From Bacillota bacterium (lineage in GTDB: Bacteria; Bacillota; Clostridia; Lachnospirales; Anaerotignaceae), in NCBI GenBank assembly GCA_019422105.1, contig JAHZDZ010000016.1:1-43715 (forward strand): 43,715 nt of DNA, given 5' to 3'. Below are positions 24,338-33,739 of the stretch, piece after piece (within the stretch, counting starts at the first letter, position 1; each line of letters opens with the position of its first letter). The notes under the pieces were generated by a model, which saw only the letters and a list, made by a program, of their open reading frames with translations, did no database searches and was not told where the DNA came from. The translations under genes were made by a program, and so were the position numbers.

Positions 24338-26746
24338 TTATTCTATACTGTCAGATTCCTCCAAAGGCTCTTCCTTCCACAGAGGAAGCTTCACACAAAC
24401 CTTGAACAAATCCCCGTCAATACTGATTTCTATAGCGCCCTCCTGCAAGGCCACAAGGCTCTTGGCAATGGAAAGGCCCAAGCCGCTTCCCTCCGTCGTT
24501 CTTGATTCATCCCCCCGCACAAAACGCTCCGTCAGCTGATCAGGCGTCACGTCAATGGGCTGGGCGGAAATGTTTTTGATAATCATGGTTCCCATGGATT
24601 CCGTCCGTATAATGTCTATATAAACTCTGGTATTCGACATGGAATATTTTATGGCGTTTGACAGCAGATTCTCCACAATCCGCCACATATGCTTTCCATC
24701 CGCCCGTACAAAGGTTTCCTCCACAGAATTGATTCTGAAATTAAGCCCCGCCTTGTTTATTTTCTCCTCAAATTCACCGCAGGCCTGCATCACCAGTTGC
24801 CTCAAGTCCACCTTGCCGAAATTCACCGGCAGATTTCCGCTGCTTGCCTTGCTGGCCTCAATCAAATCCTCAATCAGCTGCTTCAGCCTGCTTGATTTCT
24901 CATCCAGAATATCCACATAGCCCTGTGCCACAGGATTATTGACCTCTTCCTTTTTCAGCAAATCCACATAGGTGATAATGGAGGTCAGAGGTGTTTTCAG
25001 GTCATGGGATACATTGGTAATCAAATCCGCCTTCATCCTCTCTCCCTTGACCGCCTCCTCAACGGCATTTTTCAGTCCGCTTTGAAGCCCCGACACATCA
25101 TTGGCGAAATTGATAAAGGACGGCGAAATTTTACTCATATCCACCTTGTAGTTCAGATTGCCCTTTGACGTCTCCTTTACTGCCACCATAATTCTAGTCA
25201 GAGACGACAGTGCCCTTGTAAACATAAAGGCCGACATCAGATTAAAGCCGACAATAATGGCAATAACAATCAAAAGGCTTATGGAAGAATACACCGTAAA
25301 GAGAAGTCCTGCCAAAAACATATTCACCACAGCATAGATAAACATACAAAGCACAATCCAGCCCTTGAAGGTCTTGCCGCTGAACAGGGATCCTATCCTG
25401 CGGATCACGGTCGCCACCATAGAATTGTGCAGAAGCCGCTTAGCCTTAATTTGTCTTGCCATACTGGTAAGATAGGCAGATACCAGTATCACATCGGACA
25501 CCAATAGTATGTTTGCGGAAAACTCCAAAATGAATTTCAGGTTCGTATTATCGGGGCTGATATAATAAAGCTGGCTCCACAGTCCCGAAAACAACAGAAG
25601 GGATATGACGCATAACAGCATAACCACGCCGGTCTGCACATCCGTATAGATTTTATCAATACCTAAAAGAGCTACCTTGCCGTTTCTCTCACTGCGTCCC
25701 GCCACACCCAAAAGATAAAAGAGCAGCATGACCGCTAAAAATGTACTGGCGCCTATCACCGCAACGGCAACGGGGAGCATCTCCTGTTTTGTCTGAAACG
25801 CCGAATACTGGCTGTAGAAAATATCGCCCGGTTCCAGATTATCCATGACGGCAGCATAGAGCACATAATTGTTGTCCTGCAATATTTTCTCAATGGAATC
25901 CTGATAGTTGTTATAGTAATAGGAATGGGTCTGCCTTGTCTCGTCATCATAATAATAATAGTAATTGGAGCTTGATACATACCGCCCGTCTATATAGGGC
26001 CCATCAATTACTGTCTTTATTTTCTGGCCGTTTATGACGTCCAAATCCATATTGCTGATAACCTTGCCCGTTTTCTCGTTTACCAGATAATATCCGAAAT
26101 TGCGGAAGCTTTCCACTTCCTTCAAAGAAGAACGGTAATCCGCCACCTGGTCTGAAACAGCCCGCTTTTTGTAGCGTGGATAATAGGTGTCATACAGCTT
26201 CTTGCACTCGTTGTATGCATTCATATTGTCAAGGGACGAGGTATCGTATACCGCATCCTGTGTACTGTTAATAAAACGGAGAATATCCATATAGCTTAAA
26301 TCGATTCCATATTCCTCCGCAAAGCTTTTTAAGAGCAGATCCTCGTTGAGCGCATTCCCGCTTGAAACATATTTTTCATTCTTGTAGGCCAAATTGACAT
26401 TGACAACATCCCTCACCAGCTGGCTATACTGGTTATTGAACGCTTCTGTGTCAAAATAGCTGTCATAAATCAACGGCGAGCCCTCCCCCGCCGCAGTCCT
26501 GTCAAAAACCATTAAAACTGTGTTAAAGGAGACAACAACACACACAAGCATTGCCAAAAAAGCCGCAATTTTTGTATTTTTATGATATAATTTCGATTTC
26601 TGCGCCTTTTTTAACGACTGCTTTTCTGCCTGTGCCCTTTCCTTCTCCGCCTGTTTTTCGGCCTTTTTTTCTTTTCTGGACATTTTTGCGGTTTCCTTAG
26701 AGAATGGGCTGCTCTCTTCGTTAGATTTTTTCAATTTTATATCCAA
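24338..26746 (-). CDS. Large membrane sensor histidine kinase
   Basis: 802 residues by the longest frame. A Lys/Glu/Ala-rich cytoplasmic helix (about 22-55) precedes helix 1 (about 60-80). A 250-residue extracellular sensor follows, with a Tyr-rich patch (SNYYYYYDDE and SYYYNNY, near 270-290). Five or six further helices (about 335-530) lead to a HAMP-like linker. The kinase core has the H-box NVSHDLKTPLTSIITYVDLL (His near 595), N-box ENLLSNAIKYS (near 705) and G-box EGSGLGLSIAKS (near 765). The frame starts with TTG 26746, overlapping the regulator by 26 bp; an ATG at 26683 (MSRKEKK) is an alternative that removes the overlap. The signal is unknown. Confidence 0.93.
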   Translation of the reverse strand: MDIKLKKSNEESSPFSKETAKMSRKEKKAEKQAEKERAQAEKQSLKKAQKSKLYHKNTKIAAFLAMLVCVVVSFNTVLMVFDRTAAGEGSPLIYDSYFDTEAFNNQYSQLVRDVVNVNLAYKNEKYVSSGNALNEDLLLKSFAEEYGIDLSYMDILRFINSTQDAVYDTSSLDNMNAYNECKKLYDTYYPRYKKRAVSDQVADYRSSLKEVESFRNFGYYLVNEKTGKVISNMDLDVINGQKIKTVIDGPYIDGRYVSSSNYYYYYDDETRQTHSYYYNNYQDSIEKILQDNNYVLYAAVMDNLEPGDIFYSQYSAFQTKQEMLPVAVAVIGASTFLAVMLLFYLLGVAGRSERNGKVALLGIDKIYTDVQTGVVMLLCVISLLLFSGLWSQLYYISPDNTNLKFILEFSANILLVSDVILVSAYLTSMARQIKAKRLLHNSMVATVIRRIGSLFSGKTFKGWIVLCMFIYAVVNMFLAGLLFTVYSSISLLIVIAIIVGFNLMSAFMFTRALSSLTRIMVAVKETSKGNLNYKVDMSKISPSFINFANDVSGLQSGLKNAVEEAVKGERMKADLITNVSHDLKTPLTSIITYVDLLKKEEVNNPVAQGYVDILDEKSSRLKQLIEDLIEASKASSGNLPVNFGKVDLRQLVMQACGEFEEKINKAGLNFRINSVEETFVRADGKHMWRIVENLLSNAIKYSMSNTRVYIDIIRTESMGTMIIKNISAQPIDVTPDQLTERFVRGDESRTTEGSGLGLSIAKSLVALQEGAIEISIDGDLFKVCVKLPLWKEEPLEESDSIE

Positions 26747-27416
26747 TACCCCACACCACCTTTAAATATTTGGGCTCCTTCGGATTTATTTCAATTTTTT
26801 CCCTGATTCTTCTGATATGCACCGACACCGTGTTTTCAGGCGCAAAGGACAGCTCGTTCCACACGTTTTCATAGATCTGCTCTATAGAAAACACCTTACC
26901 CGCGTTTTCCATCAGAAGCTGCAAAATACCGTACTCCGTGGCCGTCAGCTTCACATTCTCGCCGTCCACTCTCACCTCCTTGGAATCCTTATCCAATTCC
27001 AGAGAGCCTATTTTTATGATATTACTCTTTTCCGCTATGGAGCCAAGGGAGGTATAACGTCTCATCTGGCTTTTTACCCTTGCCAAAAGCTCAAGTGGGT
27101 TAAAGGGCTTTGTGATATAATCATCCGCACCAAAATTAAGCCCTAATATCTTGTCCGTATCCTCGCTCTTAGCGGAGAGAATGATAATCGGAACATTCAG
27201 CTTTTCCCTGATTTTGATTGTCGTATTCAGTCCGTCAAGCTTTGGCATCATGACATCCAGAAGAATGAGGTGTATCTCATTTTCCTCCAGAGCCTTAAGG
27301 GCCTCCTCCCCGTTATAGGCCTTGATAATATTGTAATCCTCCTGCTTTAAGTAGATTTCAATTGCGTCAACAATAGACTTCTCATCATCACATACCAGAA
27401 TATTAAATTTGCTCAT
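26721..27416 (-). CDS. OmpR-family response regulator
   Basis: 231 residues from ATG 27416 (MSKFNILVCDDEKSIVDAIE), preferred to an upstream in-frame ATG because a GGGGG run precedes it. The receiver domain carries the acidic pair DDE (near 9), the phosphorylated Asp in LILLDVMMPKLDG (near 52) and the Lys in DYITKPFNPLELL (near 102). The winged-helix DNA-binding domain (about 130-231) has VHIRRIREKIEINPKEPKYL, then VWGIGYKIEKI. It controls genes in response to the adjacent kinase; the targets are unknown. Confidence 0.95.
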   Translation of the reverse strand: MSKFNILVCDDEKSIVDAIEIYLKQEDYNIIKAYNGEEALKALEENEIHLILLDVMMPKLDGLNTTIKIREKLNVPIIILSAKSEDTDKILGLNFGADDYITKPFNPLELLARVKSQMRRYTSLGSIAEKSNIIKIGSLELDKDSKEVRVDGENVKLTATEYGILQLLMENAGKVFSIEQIYENVWNELSFAPENTVSVHIRRIREKIEINPKEPKYLKVVWGIGYKIEKI

Positions 27417-27626
27417 TTGTATGCCCCCGCTCATAAAATAATATTTTGTATTATTTGGTTTTATTTTAACAGCATTCCTTTAAAAATCTGTAAATGGTTC
27501 TCTTAAGTATTTCTTACAAAGTTTGTCGAATTACCGGCGCAAAACAGACGGCCTGTCTTCCCTTGACCGCTAATCCCATTATAAAGAATCACCTGTTATA
27601 AATCAAATAAAAATAAAAGGAAGCCC

Positions 27627-27790
27627 CTGAAAGGGACTTCCCAGCGTGTCAAAAAATCAAGCTCTCGGGGACTCCGTACGGGAGTTCACCCTCGTTCCCG
27701 TAGAAAACGCTTAATTACGCAGTTTGTTAAAAATTTTTACCCCGCTTTCTTTAAAAAGAGAGTAAATTAGCTAAACTCAAAGCTTAAGCC
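27627..27790. repeat. Hairpin plus degenerate intergenic repeat
   Basis: Starts with a hairpin (GGAAG-C-CCCT/AGGG-A-CTTCC) and continues directly with CAGCGTGTCAAAAAATCAAG; the blocks to 27770 match those at 11590-11710. No gene is visible between 27435 and 27821. The remaining 27435-27626 shows A/T-rich DNA upstream of the response regulator. Confidence 0.7.
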
Positions 27791-27821
27791 TCACAGTCAA
27801 GCCTTTTTCCTCACCGCCTTT

Positions 27822-30800
27822 TTATATCCTCACTGCCTCATCCAGGCCAAAAAGGTAAATATAGCTCTCCGATACCTCCGTTTCCAGTATCTCCTCCAGA
27901 GCCTTTTTATAAATGGAAAGCTGTATCCCATACCTGTCCTTGATTTTATCCTCCTGCCCCTCCTCCACGTAATCAGTCTTATAATCCAGCAGTATGATTC
28001 TATCGTTTTCATAAAAAAAGCAGTCTACGATGCCGTGCACCAGAATTTTCTCCCCGCTCTGTCTGAATTCCTCCCTTTTATAAATCTCCCATGGACTCAT
28101 AGCCAGGACAAAGGGCGTTTCCTTATAGATTCTATCCGCCTCGTAGAGCCGTTTTCCCAAATCCGAGTTAAAAAAACGCAGTACCTTCCTGATGGGCACG
28201 CTTTTGCCCTCCTCCTCGGAAAGAATGTTACCCGCCACCAGGCCCGCGATTTCGTTTTTGATATCCTCATAGGCATAATTTTTCTTAAAATCAAGTCTCT
28301 CCAGCACCGTATGCACTGCCGTGCCCTTCCGTGCGCCGGATAATCCCTTTTTTTCCTCCAAAAAAGCCGGCTGTTGAAAGCGTATTGTCTCCTCAGCCCT
28401 TTTATTCTGTGTTTCACGGGAGGGGAGCTCCCGCTCCTCGTAAAACAGCCTTTTTATTTCAGAGATAGAAATATTGGCGGGAAACGTCGTCTCCGTCTCA
28501 TAAGGGTAAACAAAGCTTAGCTTTTTTCTGATTTCCTCCCTGTGTCCGCTGTAATCCCTGTCCGCCTGTAAATCCTCTATGCTGTTTTTCGCCGCTTCTT
28601 CTTTTTTTCTCTCGTTTTGCAGATGAGAGGCAATATCCTCCACGGAAATCCTCTTTATATCCCATCGGGAAGCATCGCTATAAAGGGCGGCACTGCCTGT
28701 ACCTGCCGTCTCCCCATCGCCTCTCAAAACTTTCCCATCCCTGTGTCTTGCAAGAGCCGGCATAATCCAGTCAAAAAAAGAATTGCCCTGGCACATATCG
28801 TAATACGGTAGCTCCGTTTTGCTGTCCCCGGCGTACATTGCCCATTTTGACAGGGCATTATCCATATTCCGTACCGCGCCTGTCAGCACCAGCTTTTCCT
28901 TTGCCCGTGTCAGCGCCACATAAAGGATTCGCATTTCCTCCGAAAGATTTTCCTTCTGAATCCTTCTGGCAATAAGGCTTTTGGCAATGGTCTGATAGGT
29001 AACCCTCATTTCATAATCCACATAGACAGGGCCAAACCCCAAATCGGGATGTAAAAGAACCGGCTTTGTCATATCCCTTTTATTAAATCTCTTTCCCAAG
29101 CCCGACACAAAAACAACGGGAAATTCCAATCCCTTACTCTTATGAATGCTCATAATGCGCACAAGATTCTCATTCTCGCTCAATACCTTTGCAGACCCAA
29201 TATCCGTCTTGTTTTGCTGCACTTTTTCTATGTATTTGATAAAGTGAAAAAGGCCCTTAAAGCTTGTTGTCTCGTACTTTACCGCTTTGTCCAAAAGAAA
29301 GCGCAGATTCGCCTGACGAATATTCCCCGCCGGCGTTACCCCCACATAGTCAAAGTAGCCTGTCCTGTTATAAATATCCCATATCAGCTCATCTACAGGC
29401 AAGGTAACGGCCAAAGTGCGCCAAAGCTCTAAATCCTCCAGGAATTTCATAAGCTTATCCGCCGTGCTGTCCTCTTCCTCTGCCCTGTAGCTTAGCACAC
29501 AGTCATAAAAGCTGCCCTCCGCCCTCTTCAGCCTTATTTTTGCCAGCTCCTCGCTGCCCAGACGGTAAATTGGCGAACGCAGGGAAGCAATCAGAGGAAT
29601 ATCATTGACAGGGTTGTCAATCACATAGAGAAGATTTAGCACCGTCATGACCTCGGCAGTATCAAAATAACCCGAAACACTCTCCGCAAAAGCGGGTATT
29701 CCCATATCCATAAACTTGTCAACAAACAAGTCGGCCCATGTATTGGAAGCTCTCAATAGCACAACAATGTCCCTGTAGGTCACACGCCGGTATCCGCCAG
29801 TTTCCCTGTCTGCCACCTGGAACCCGCTGTCTATAAATTCCCGTATTCTTCCGCCAATATAAAGCACCTCCAGCTCCATAGCGCTGATGTCCTCTATTTC
29901 CTCTCCATCCTCAGACACGGAGGATTCCTCATCCCTTTCCTCCTTCCTTGTATCAATCAGACAGACTTCCGTTGCGCCGCCTGCCTCCATACCCTCCTGT
30001 ATTTCCGGAAAGGAGGCGCCGGGATGGAGGGACGCGTTTTCATCATATGTAACCTCACCCAGATCCTTTGTCATCAGCTGCCGAAAAAGGAAATTGATTC
30101 CATTAAGCACCTCCGCTCGGCTTCTGAAATTCTGAAACAGGTCAATTCTCACAGAGGCGCCATTCTTTGTTAAGGGATAGGTTTCATATTTTTCCATGAA
30201 AATTTCAGGCCTTGCCAAGCGGAAACGGTAAATACTCTGTTTCACATCCCCAACCATAAAACGGTTGTGCCGCTCCCTGCTTCCCCGTGATATCACAGAG
30301 AGAATCATTTCCTGCACCAGATTGCTGTCCTGATACTCATCCGTCAGTATTTCCTCAAACCTCTCCTGAAGGGTCAGGGCCGCTTTAGAGGGTATAGGAT
30401 TCTTTTCCGTGCTGCCCTCCGCCAATAGTATCTGCAAACAGTAATGCTCCAAATCGTTAAAATCCACCAGCATTTTATCCCTTTTCGCACTCTGGTAGCG
30501 GGCGCCGAACTCCTTTATGAGACTGCCAAGGGACGTGATAACCGGCATCAAATGGAGAATGTCCTCCTTCAGCTTTTCCGGAGTTTTAAAAAACAGCTTT
30601 TCCTTTATCCCCTTTAAGCCGTCCTTCACTTCCTCCCGCAGAGCCTTTACCCGTTCAATCTTTTCCTCACTGCTGTCCTTTTTCTTTCTGCCAAGCTTTG
30701 CAAAACCAACGGAAAAAAGGGCCTGGTGAAAGTCCTCCAGACCTTTTTGCAGGATATCTGACAGACCGCTCAAAAGAGCAATGTCGCTGACAACGGCTTC

Positions 30801-31547
30801 CCTGTACTCCAAGGGGCCGTCAGGTTCATCTATTACCGCAAGCGCCCTTTTGGAAAGGGACAGAAGACCGTTGAGCTCAAAGGCCGTTTCCTCTGTCAGC
30901 ATTGTGCCCCAAAGAGTTTCCTCCAGAGGCTTCTCCGCCCCAATATAAAACCTGCCGCACATTTCATCTATCCATCTGTCCGGGAAGGGACTGGACTGCA
31001 CGAAGCTGTGAACAGTAAACACCAAATCCCTAAGCCTTGTATCCCTGGTATTTTCCCCATAACTTTCCACAAGGGCCAAAAAACCCGCATTATCCTCGCT
31101 TGCATATTTTTCCTCAAAAAGCTCCTCTATGAGCTCGGATTTCATCAGGGCCGTTTCCGCCTCATCGGCAATACGGAAGGACGGGTCAATATCCACGTCC
31201 ATGTAGTTCTCCCGTATGACTTCCAGACAAAAGGCATGTATTGTTGTAATTTTCGCGCGGTTGAGCAGTATGCTCTGCCTCTGCAAATGACTGTCCAGAG
31301 GATTTTCTTCCATTTTCTGCTGTATCGCCTCACCAATACGCTGGCGCATCTCCGAGGCTGCCGCATTGGTAAAGGTTACAACCAGAAGCCTGTCAATATC
31401 AATGGGATTTGGCCCCTCCGTCACCATCATAATAATTCGCTCCACCAAAACCGCCGTTTTGCCGCTTCCGGCCGCCGCCGCCACTAAAATATCGCAGCCT
31501 CTGGTTGTAATCGCCGCCCACTGCTCCTTTGTCCATCTGTTTGCCAT
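27822..31547 (-). CDS. addA: ATP-dependent helicase/nuclease subunit A (AddA)
   Basis: 1241 residues from ATG 31547 (MANRWTKEQWAAITTRGCDI); a GTG at 31568 would add seven residues. AddA is the helicase and one nuclease of the AddAB complex, which unwinds and trims double-strand ends before RecA loading. The UvrD-type helicase is intact: Walker A VAAAAGSGKTAVLVERI (near 22), the DEYQDSN Walker B (near 420), GDVKQSIYRFRLA (near 450) and MSIHKSKGLEFPVVF (near 795). The C-terminal RecB-type nuclease has HGIVDCFFYENDRIILLDYK, with D and DYK ligands. Length is normal. In most relatives addB lies directly upstream; here a 196-residue unknown gene takes that place. Confidence 0.96.
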   Translation of the reverse strand: MANRWTKEQWAAITTRGCDILVAAAAGSGKTAVLVERIIMMVTEGPNPIDIDRLLVVTFTNAAASEMRQRIGEAIQQKMEENPLDSHLQRQSILLNRAKITTIHAFCLEVIRENYMDVDIDPSFRIADEAETALMKSELIEELFEEKYASEDNAGFLALVESYGENTRDTRLRDLVFTVHSFVQSSPFPDRWIDEMCGRFYIGAEKPLEETLWGTMLTEETAFELNGLLSLSKRALAVIDEPDGPLEYREAVVSDIALLSGLSDILQKGLEDFHQALFSVGFAKLGRKKKDSSEEKIERVKALREEVKDGLKGIKEKLFFKTPEKLKEDILHLMPVITSLGSLIKEFGARYQSAKRDKMLVDFNDLEHYCLQILLAEGSTEKNPIPSKAALTLQERFEEILTDEYQDSNLVQEMILSVISRGSRERHNRFMVGDVKQSIYRFRLARPEIFMEKYETYPLTKNGASVRIDLFQNFRSRAEVLNGINFLFRQLMTKDLGEVTYDENASLHPGASFPEIQEGMEAGGATEVCLIDTRKEERDEESSVSEDGEEIEDISAMELEVLYIGGRIREFIDSGFQVADRETGGYRRVTYRDIVVLLRASNTWADLFVDKFMDMGIPAFAESVSGYFDTAEVMTVLNLLYVIDNPVNDIPLIASLRSPIYRLGSEELAKIRLKRAEGSFYDCVLSYRAEEEDSTADKLMKFLEDLELWRTLAVTLPVDELIWDIYNRTGYFDYVGVTPAGNIRQANLRFLLDKAVKYETTSFKGLFHFIKYIEKVQQNKTDIGSAKVLSENENLVRIMSIHKSKGLEFPVVFVSGLGKRFNKRDMTKPVLLHPDLGFGPVYVDYEMRVTYQTIAKSLIARRIQKENLSEEMRILYVALTRAKEKLVLTGAVRNMDNALSKWAMYAGDSKTELPYYDMCQGNSFFDWIMPALARHRDGKVLRGDGETAGTGSAALYSDASRWDIKRISVEDIASHLQNERKKEEAAKNSIEDLQADRDYSGHREEIRKKLSFVYPYETETTFPANISISEIKRLFYEERELPSRETQNKRAEETIRFQQPAFLEEKKGLSGARKGTAVHTVLERLDFKKNYAYEDIKNEIAGLVAGNILSEEEGKSVPIRKVLRFFNSDLGKRLYEADRIYKETPFVLAMSPWEIYKREEFRQSGEKILVHGIVDCFFYENDRIILLDYKTDYVEEGQEDKIKDRYGIQLSIYKKALEEILETEVSESYIYLFGLDEAVRI

Positions 31548-31576
31548 AATCCATACACCTTTCCGCACCTTCTCAA

Positions 31577-32167
31577 TCAGTTGGCCGCCAGTTTCAGCCT
31601 CCTGTTCAGAGAAATATATTTCGTAAACGAACTCAGAAAATTATAATATGAATTATAGCAAAAATTTTGTATAAAAGCCAATGTAAAAGGATTGGAAACA
31701 TTCTTGCCGAAAATATACTTTGCCAGCGCCTTATTGAATAAGTCCTGGAACTGGCCCTCGTAGCGGCAGGCGCATTTATACAACAGCTCAAAAAGCTTTT
31801 TTTCTCTGTCGTCAAAGGCATACACCCCATAGAGAGCACTTCCCATTTCCTCCGCGCTTATCTCCCTTCTTTTTTTCCTCAGTATTTTAATGGTATGGAA
31901 AAGGCCTACCATTTTTATAAAGCGGTGACCCCTTTCATAATCCATCAGTTTCAGGTTATCCTGAAAGAAATTATTTTCACAATTCAGCTCCACAAAGAAT
32001 TCATAGGCGTCCGCAACTGCACATTCTATTGACTGCTCATAAAACGCGAGAAAGAAGGGATTCTCCAGCTTATATACCTGCTCTAAAAAGCGGTATTTTT
32101 CGTCTTCAATATATTTTTTGACTATGTCGCTTTTTTTCGTATAAATTGTATCCAGTGTCAAAAGCAT
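31577..32167 (-). CDS. Unknown 196-residue protein preceding addA
   Basis: Not recognised. ATG 32167 follows GGAGGTG and starts MLLTLDTIYTKKSDIVKKYI. It is predicted to be nearly all alpha-helical and soluble, rich in Phe, Tyr and Lys, with AFYEQSIECAVADAYEFFVE, KLMDYERGHRFIKMVGLFHT and a Tyr/Phe-rich C-terminus (YNSYYNFLSSFTKYISLNRR). No nuclease motif or iron-sulfur cysteine pattern of AddB is present, so it is not a shortened addB. The addA start lies 29 bp after its stop, and both are probably read from the promoter at 32195-32223. A role linked to addA is only inferred from this. Confidence 0.78.
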   Translation of the reverse strand: MLLTLDTIYTKKSDIVKKYIEDEKYRFLEQVYKLENPFFLAFYEQSIECAVADAYEFFVELNCENNFFQDNLKLMDYERGHRFIKMVGLFHTIKILRKKRREISAEEMGSALYGVYAFDDREKKLFELLYKCACRYEGQFQDLFNKALAKYIFGKNVSNPFTLAFIQNFCYNSYYNFLSSFTKYISLNRRLKLAAN

Positions 32168-32194
32168 AGAAGCACCTCCAATTGTTTTATCAAC

Positions 32195-32223
32195 AGTGTA
32201 TAATAATCAGGCGGCTCCTTCAA
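32195..32223 (-). promoter_or_regulatory. Promoter of the 196-residue gene and addA
   Basis: Minus-strand -35 TTGAAG (32218-32223), 17 bp, -10 TACACT (32195-32200). Confidence 0.65.
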
Positions 32224-32305
32224 ATTTTTCATGTCCCATAAATCTACAGAATTCCTCTTAAAACGGGCTTTGGTCCATTGTTTCCATAAAATAGAATTAT
32301 TGCTG

Positions 32306-32340
32306 AAAAATGCCCATGCTCAGTAACCGGGGCATGGGCG
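32306..32340 (-). terminator. Terminator after the 67-residue gene
   Basis: GCCCATGC/GCATGGGC stem followed by ATTTTTC on the minus strand. Confidence 0.85.
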
Positions 32341-32356
32341 TCTGTATTTAACAGAA

Positions 32357-32560
32357 TTATTTTACCTCTTTCTCTTTTTCGCTTCTTAACCTCCTTTTGG
32401 CTTCCTCCACCGATTCGCCGTCCCGTATCAGATAACGGTCTACAAAGGCATCCTCAATTTTGGTATAGCCACTTATGACTGCGCCTTCTATTTTTTCAAA
32501 TGCGCATGTAACTTTCTTTTCTATTCTTTTGTTTGCCTCTGCAAGCTTTGACTTTGCCAA
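32357..32560 (-). CDS. Small charged helical protein of the TetR-linked locus
   Basis: 67 residues: MAKSKLAEANKRIEKKVTCA, then IEGAVISGYTKIEDAFVDRY and a Lys/Glu-rich tail. I recall very similar 60-70-residue proteins (YTKIEDAFVDRFL) beside a small membrane protein and a TetR regulator in many gut Clostridia, always unannotated. It looks like an amphipathic soluble helix pair without cysteines. Its AGAAAGGATG ribosome site is visible. It is the last gene of the minus-strand unit that begins with the frameshifted membrane protein. Confidence 0.85.
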   Translation of the reverse strand: MAKSKLAEANKRIEKKVTCAFEKIEGAVISGYTKIEDAFVDRYLIRDGESVEEAKRRLRSEKEKEVK

Positions 32561-32690
32561 AATGTTTTCATCCTTTCTCTTTTATCCAAAAGCGTGCCAT
32601 GATAAATACAAAAGACTGCCAAGAAAACCGACACGGCCAAACTGTCCTAAAACGCTGCCGCCGCCCCGTCAATGTTATCTTGCTTTGTAT

Positions 32691-33061
32691 TCACTCCCGC
32701 AAGCCCTTTGTCATAGGAAAAAGGCACAGTAAAATAACAATGCCTGCAAAGCCTATGATGATTCCTTCCACCATCCTCCCCCACACCATGCTAAAGCACA
32801 TGCCGGCACCAAGAGCCAGCGCACCGCAAATACCTACTATAACCGCCGCGGCAGTTTTGCCTGTGATACATACAGGCGCTTTGTTTTCCATTCTCCGCCA
32901 CATAAACAGTGTAATGAATCCAAGAAGAAGACCTGCCAGGCCCAGCATAACCCCCGGCTGAAACATGCCCCATTCACGGATAAGCGCCATACACAAGCCT
33001 AACGCAAACAGCATTCCGCTTGCCGTACCATAAGCATTGCGGCAAAATTGCTTTTTTTCAT
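32691..33061 (-). pseudogene. Small membrane protein of the TetR-linked locus, frameshifted
   Basis: ATG 33061 with GGAGGTG upstream gives MKKSNFAAMLM, then the frame runs on as VRQAECCLRL. Shifting by one base near 33028 restores TASGMLFALGLCMALI and continues to the stop at 32691, about 123 residues in all, with four hydrophobic segments (including GVMLGLAGLLLGFITLFMWR, KTAAAVIVGICGALALGAGM and IIIGFAGIVILLCLFP). One G appears to be missing in an ATG-GGT-ACG context. A 107-residue start at 33014 exists but lacks a ribosome site. Either a real null mutation or a sequencing error is possible. Confidence 0.8.
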
Positions 33062-33071
33062 TGAAAACACC

Positions 33072-33125
33072 TCCATATCATTCATAAAACCAACTGTTGT
33101 TGTTTTAATATATTTCAAGTATAAT
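33072..33125 (+). promoter_or_regulatory. Overlapping divergent promoters between tetR and the small-protein genes
   Basis: Plus strand: -35 TTGTTG (33097-33102), 17 bp, -10 TATAAT (33120-33125), leading to tetR. Minus strand: -35 TTGAAA and -10 TATTAA with a 17-bp spacer, overlapping it and leading to the membrane protein. A CCAAC/GTTGG pair brackets the region (about 33090 and 33165). A TetR protein bound here would control both directions. Confidence 0.65.
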
Positions 33126-33192
33126 GCTTTCAAAGACACAGAAACAATCATCAATTTACCGATATATGTTGGAATAATGAAAAGAGGACAGT

Positions 33193-33723
33193 ATGAATAC
33201 AAAAAATAACCGTCGGCGACGGGAATCTATAGAGCGTATCGAGAAAACCTTTATCAGACTGTTACAGACAAAAGAGCTGCATGAAATCACGGTTTCAGAT
33301 ATTTGCAAGGAATGCGGGTTAAACCGAAGCACCTTTTACGCAAACTATGCTGACATCTACGCGCTTGCCGATAAAACCAGAGTCCATCTGGAAGAAGAAG
33401 TAAACGGCCTTTATGAGGCGGAAATGACGCAAAAATTCAACAGCAACGATTATCTGCGGCTGTTCCGCCACATACAGGAGAACCAGCTATTTTACCGCAC
33501 CTATTTCAAGCTCGGCTACGACAACCAGTATAAAATCAAATATTACGACGTACATCAGGCACAGCGCCATTTTGACAATAAGCATATCGCTTACCATATA
33601 GAGTTTTTTAAATGCGGCTTCAATGCCATTGTCAAAATGTGGCTTGCAGGTGGATGCCGGGAAACGCCGGAGGAGATGGATGAGATTATACACAGTGAAT
33701 ATCAGGGACGGGGTCATTTATAA
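33193..33723 (+). CDS. TetR-family transcriptional regulator
   Basis: 176 residues. The N-terminal helix-turn-helix is typical of TetR (about 10-55): RIEKTFIRLLQTKELHEITV, then SDICKECGLNRSTFYANYAD. The C-terminal helical ligand domain ends VKMWLAGGCRETPEEMDEII, as in the TetR C-terminal group common in Clostridia. It is divergent from the frameshifted membrane gene and the 67-residue gene, and probably represses both; the inducer is unknown. Its ribosome site is AAAAGAGGAC. Confidence 0.92.
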   Translation: MNTKNNRRRRESIERIEKTFIRLLQTKELHEITVSDICKECGLNRSTFYANYADIYALADKTRVHLEEEVNGLYEAEMTQKFNSNDYLRLFRHIQENQLFYRTYFKLGYDNQYKIKYYDVHQAQRHFDNKHIAYHIEFFKCGFNAIVKMWLAGGCRETPEEMDEIIHSEYQGRGHL

Positions 33724-33739
33724 CGTTCTTCCCTGGCAG

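Noticed and set aside
31577..32167. Shortened or divergent addB
   Set aside because: Lacks the helicase-like ATP motif, the RecB-type nuclease motif and the Fe-S cysteines expected of AddB.
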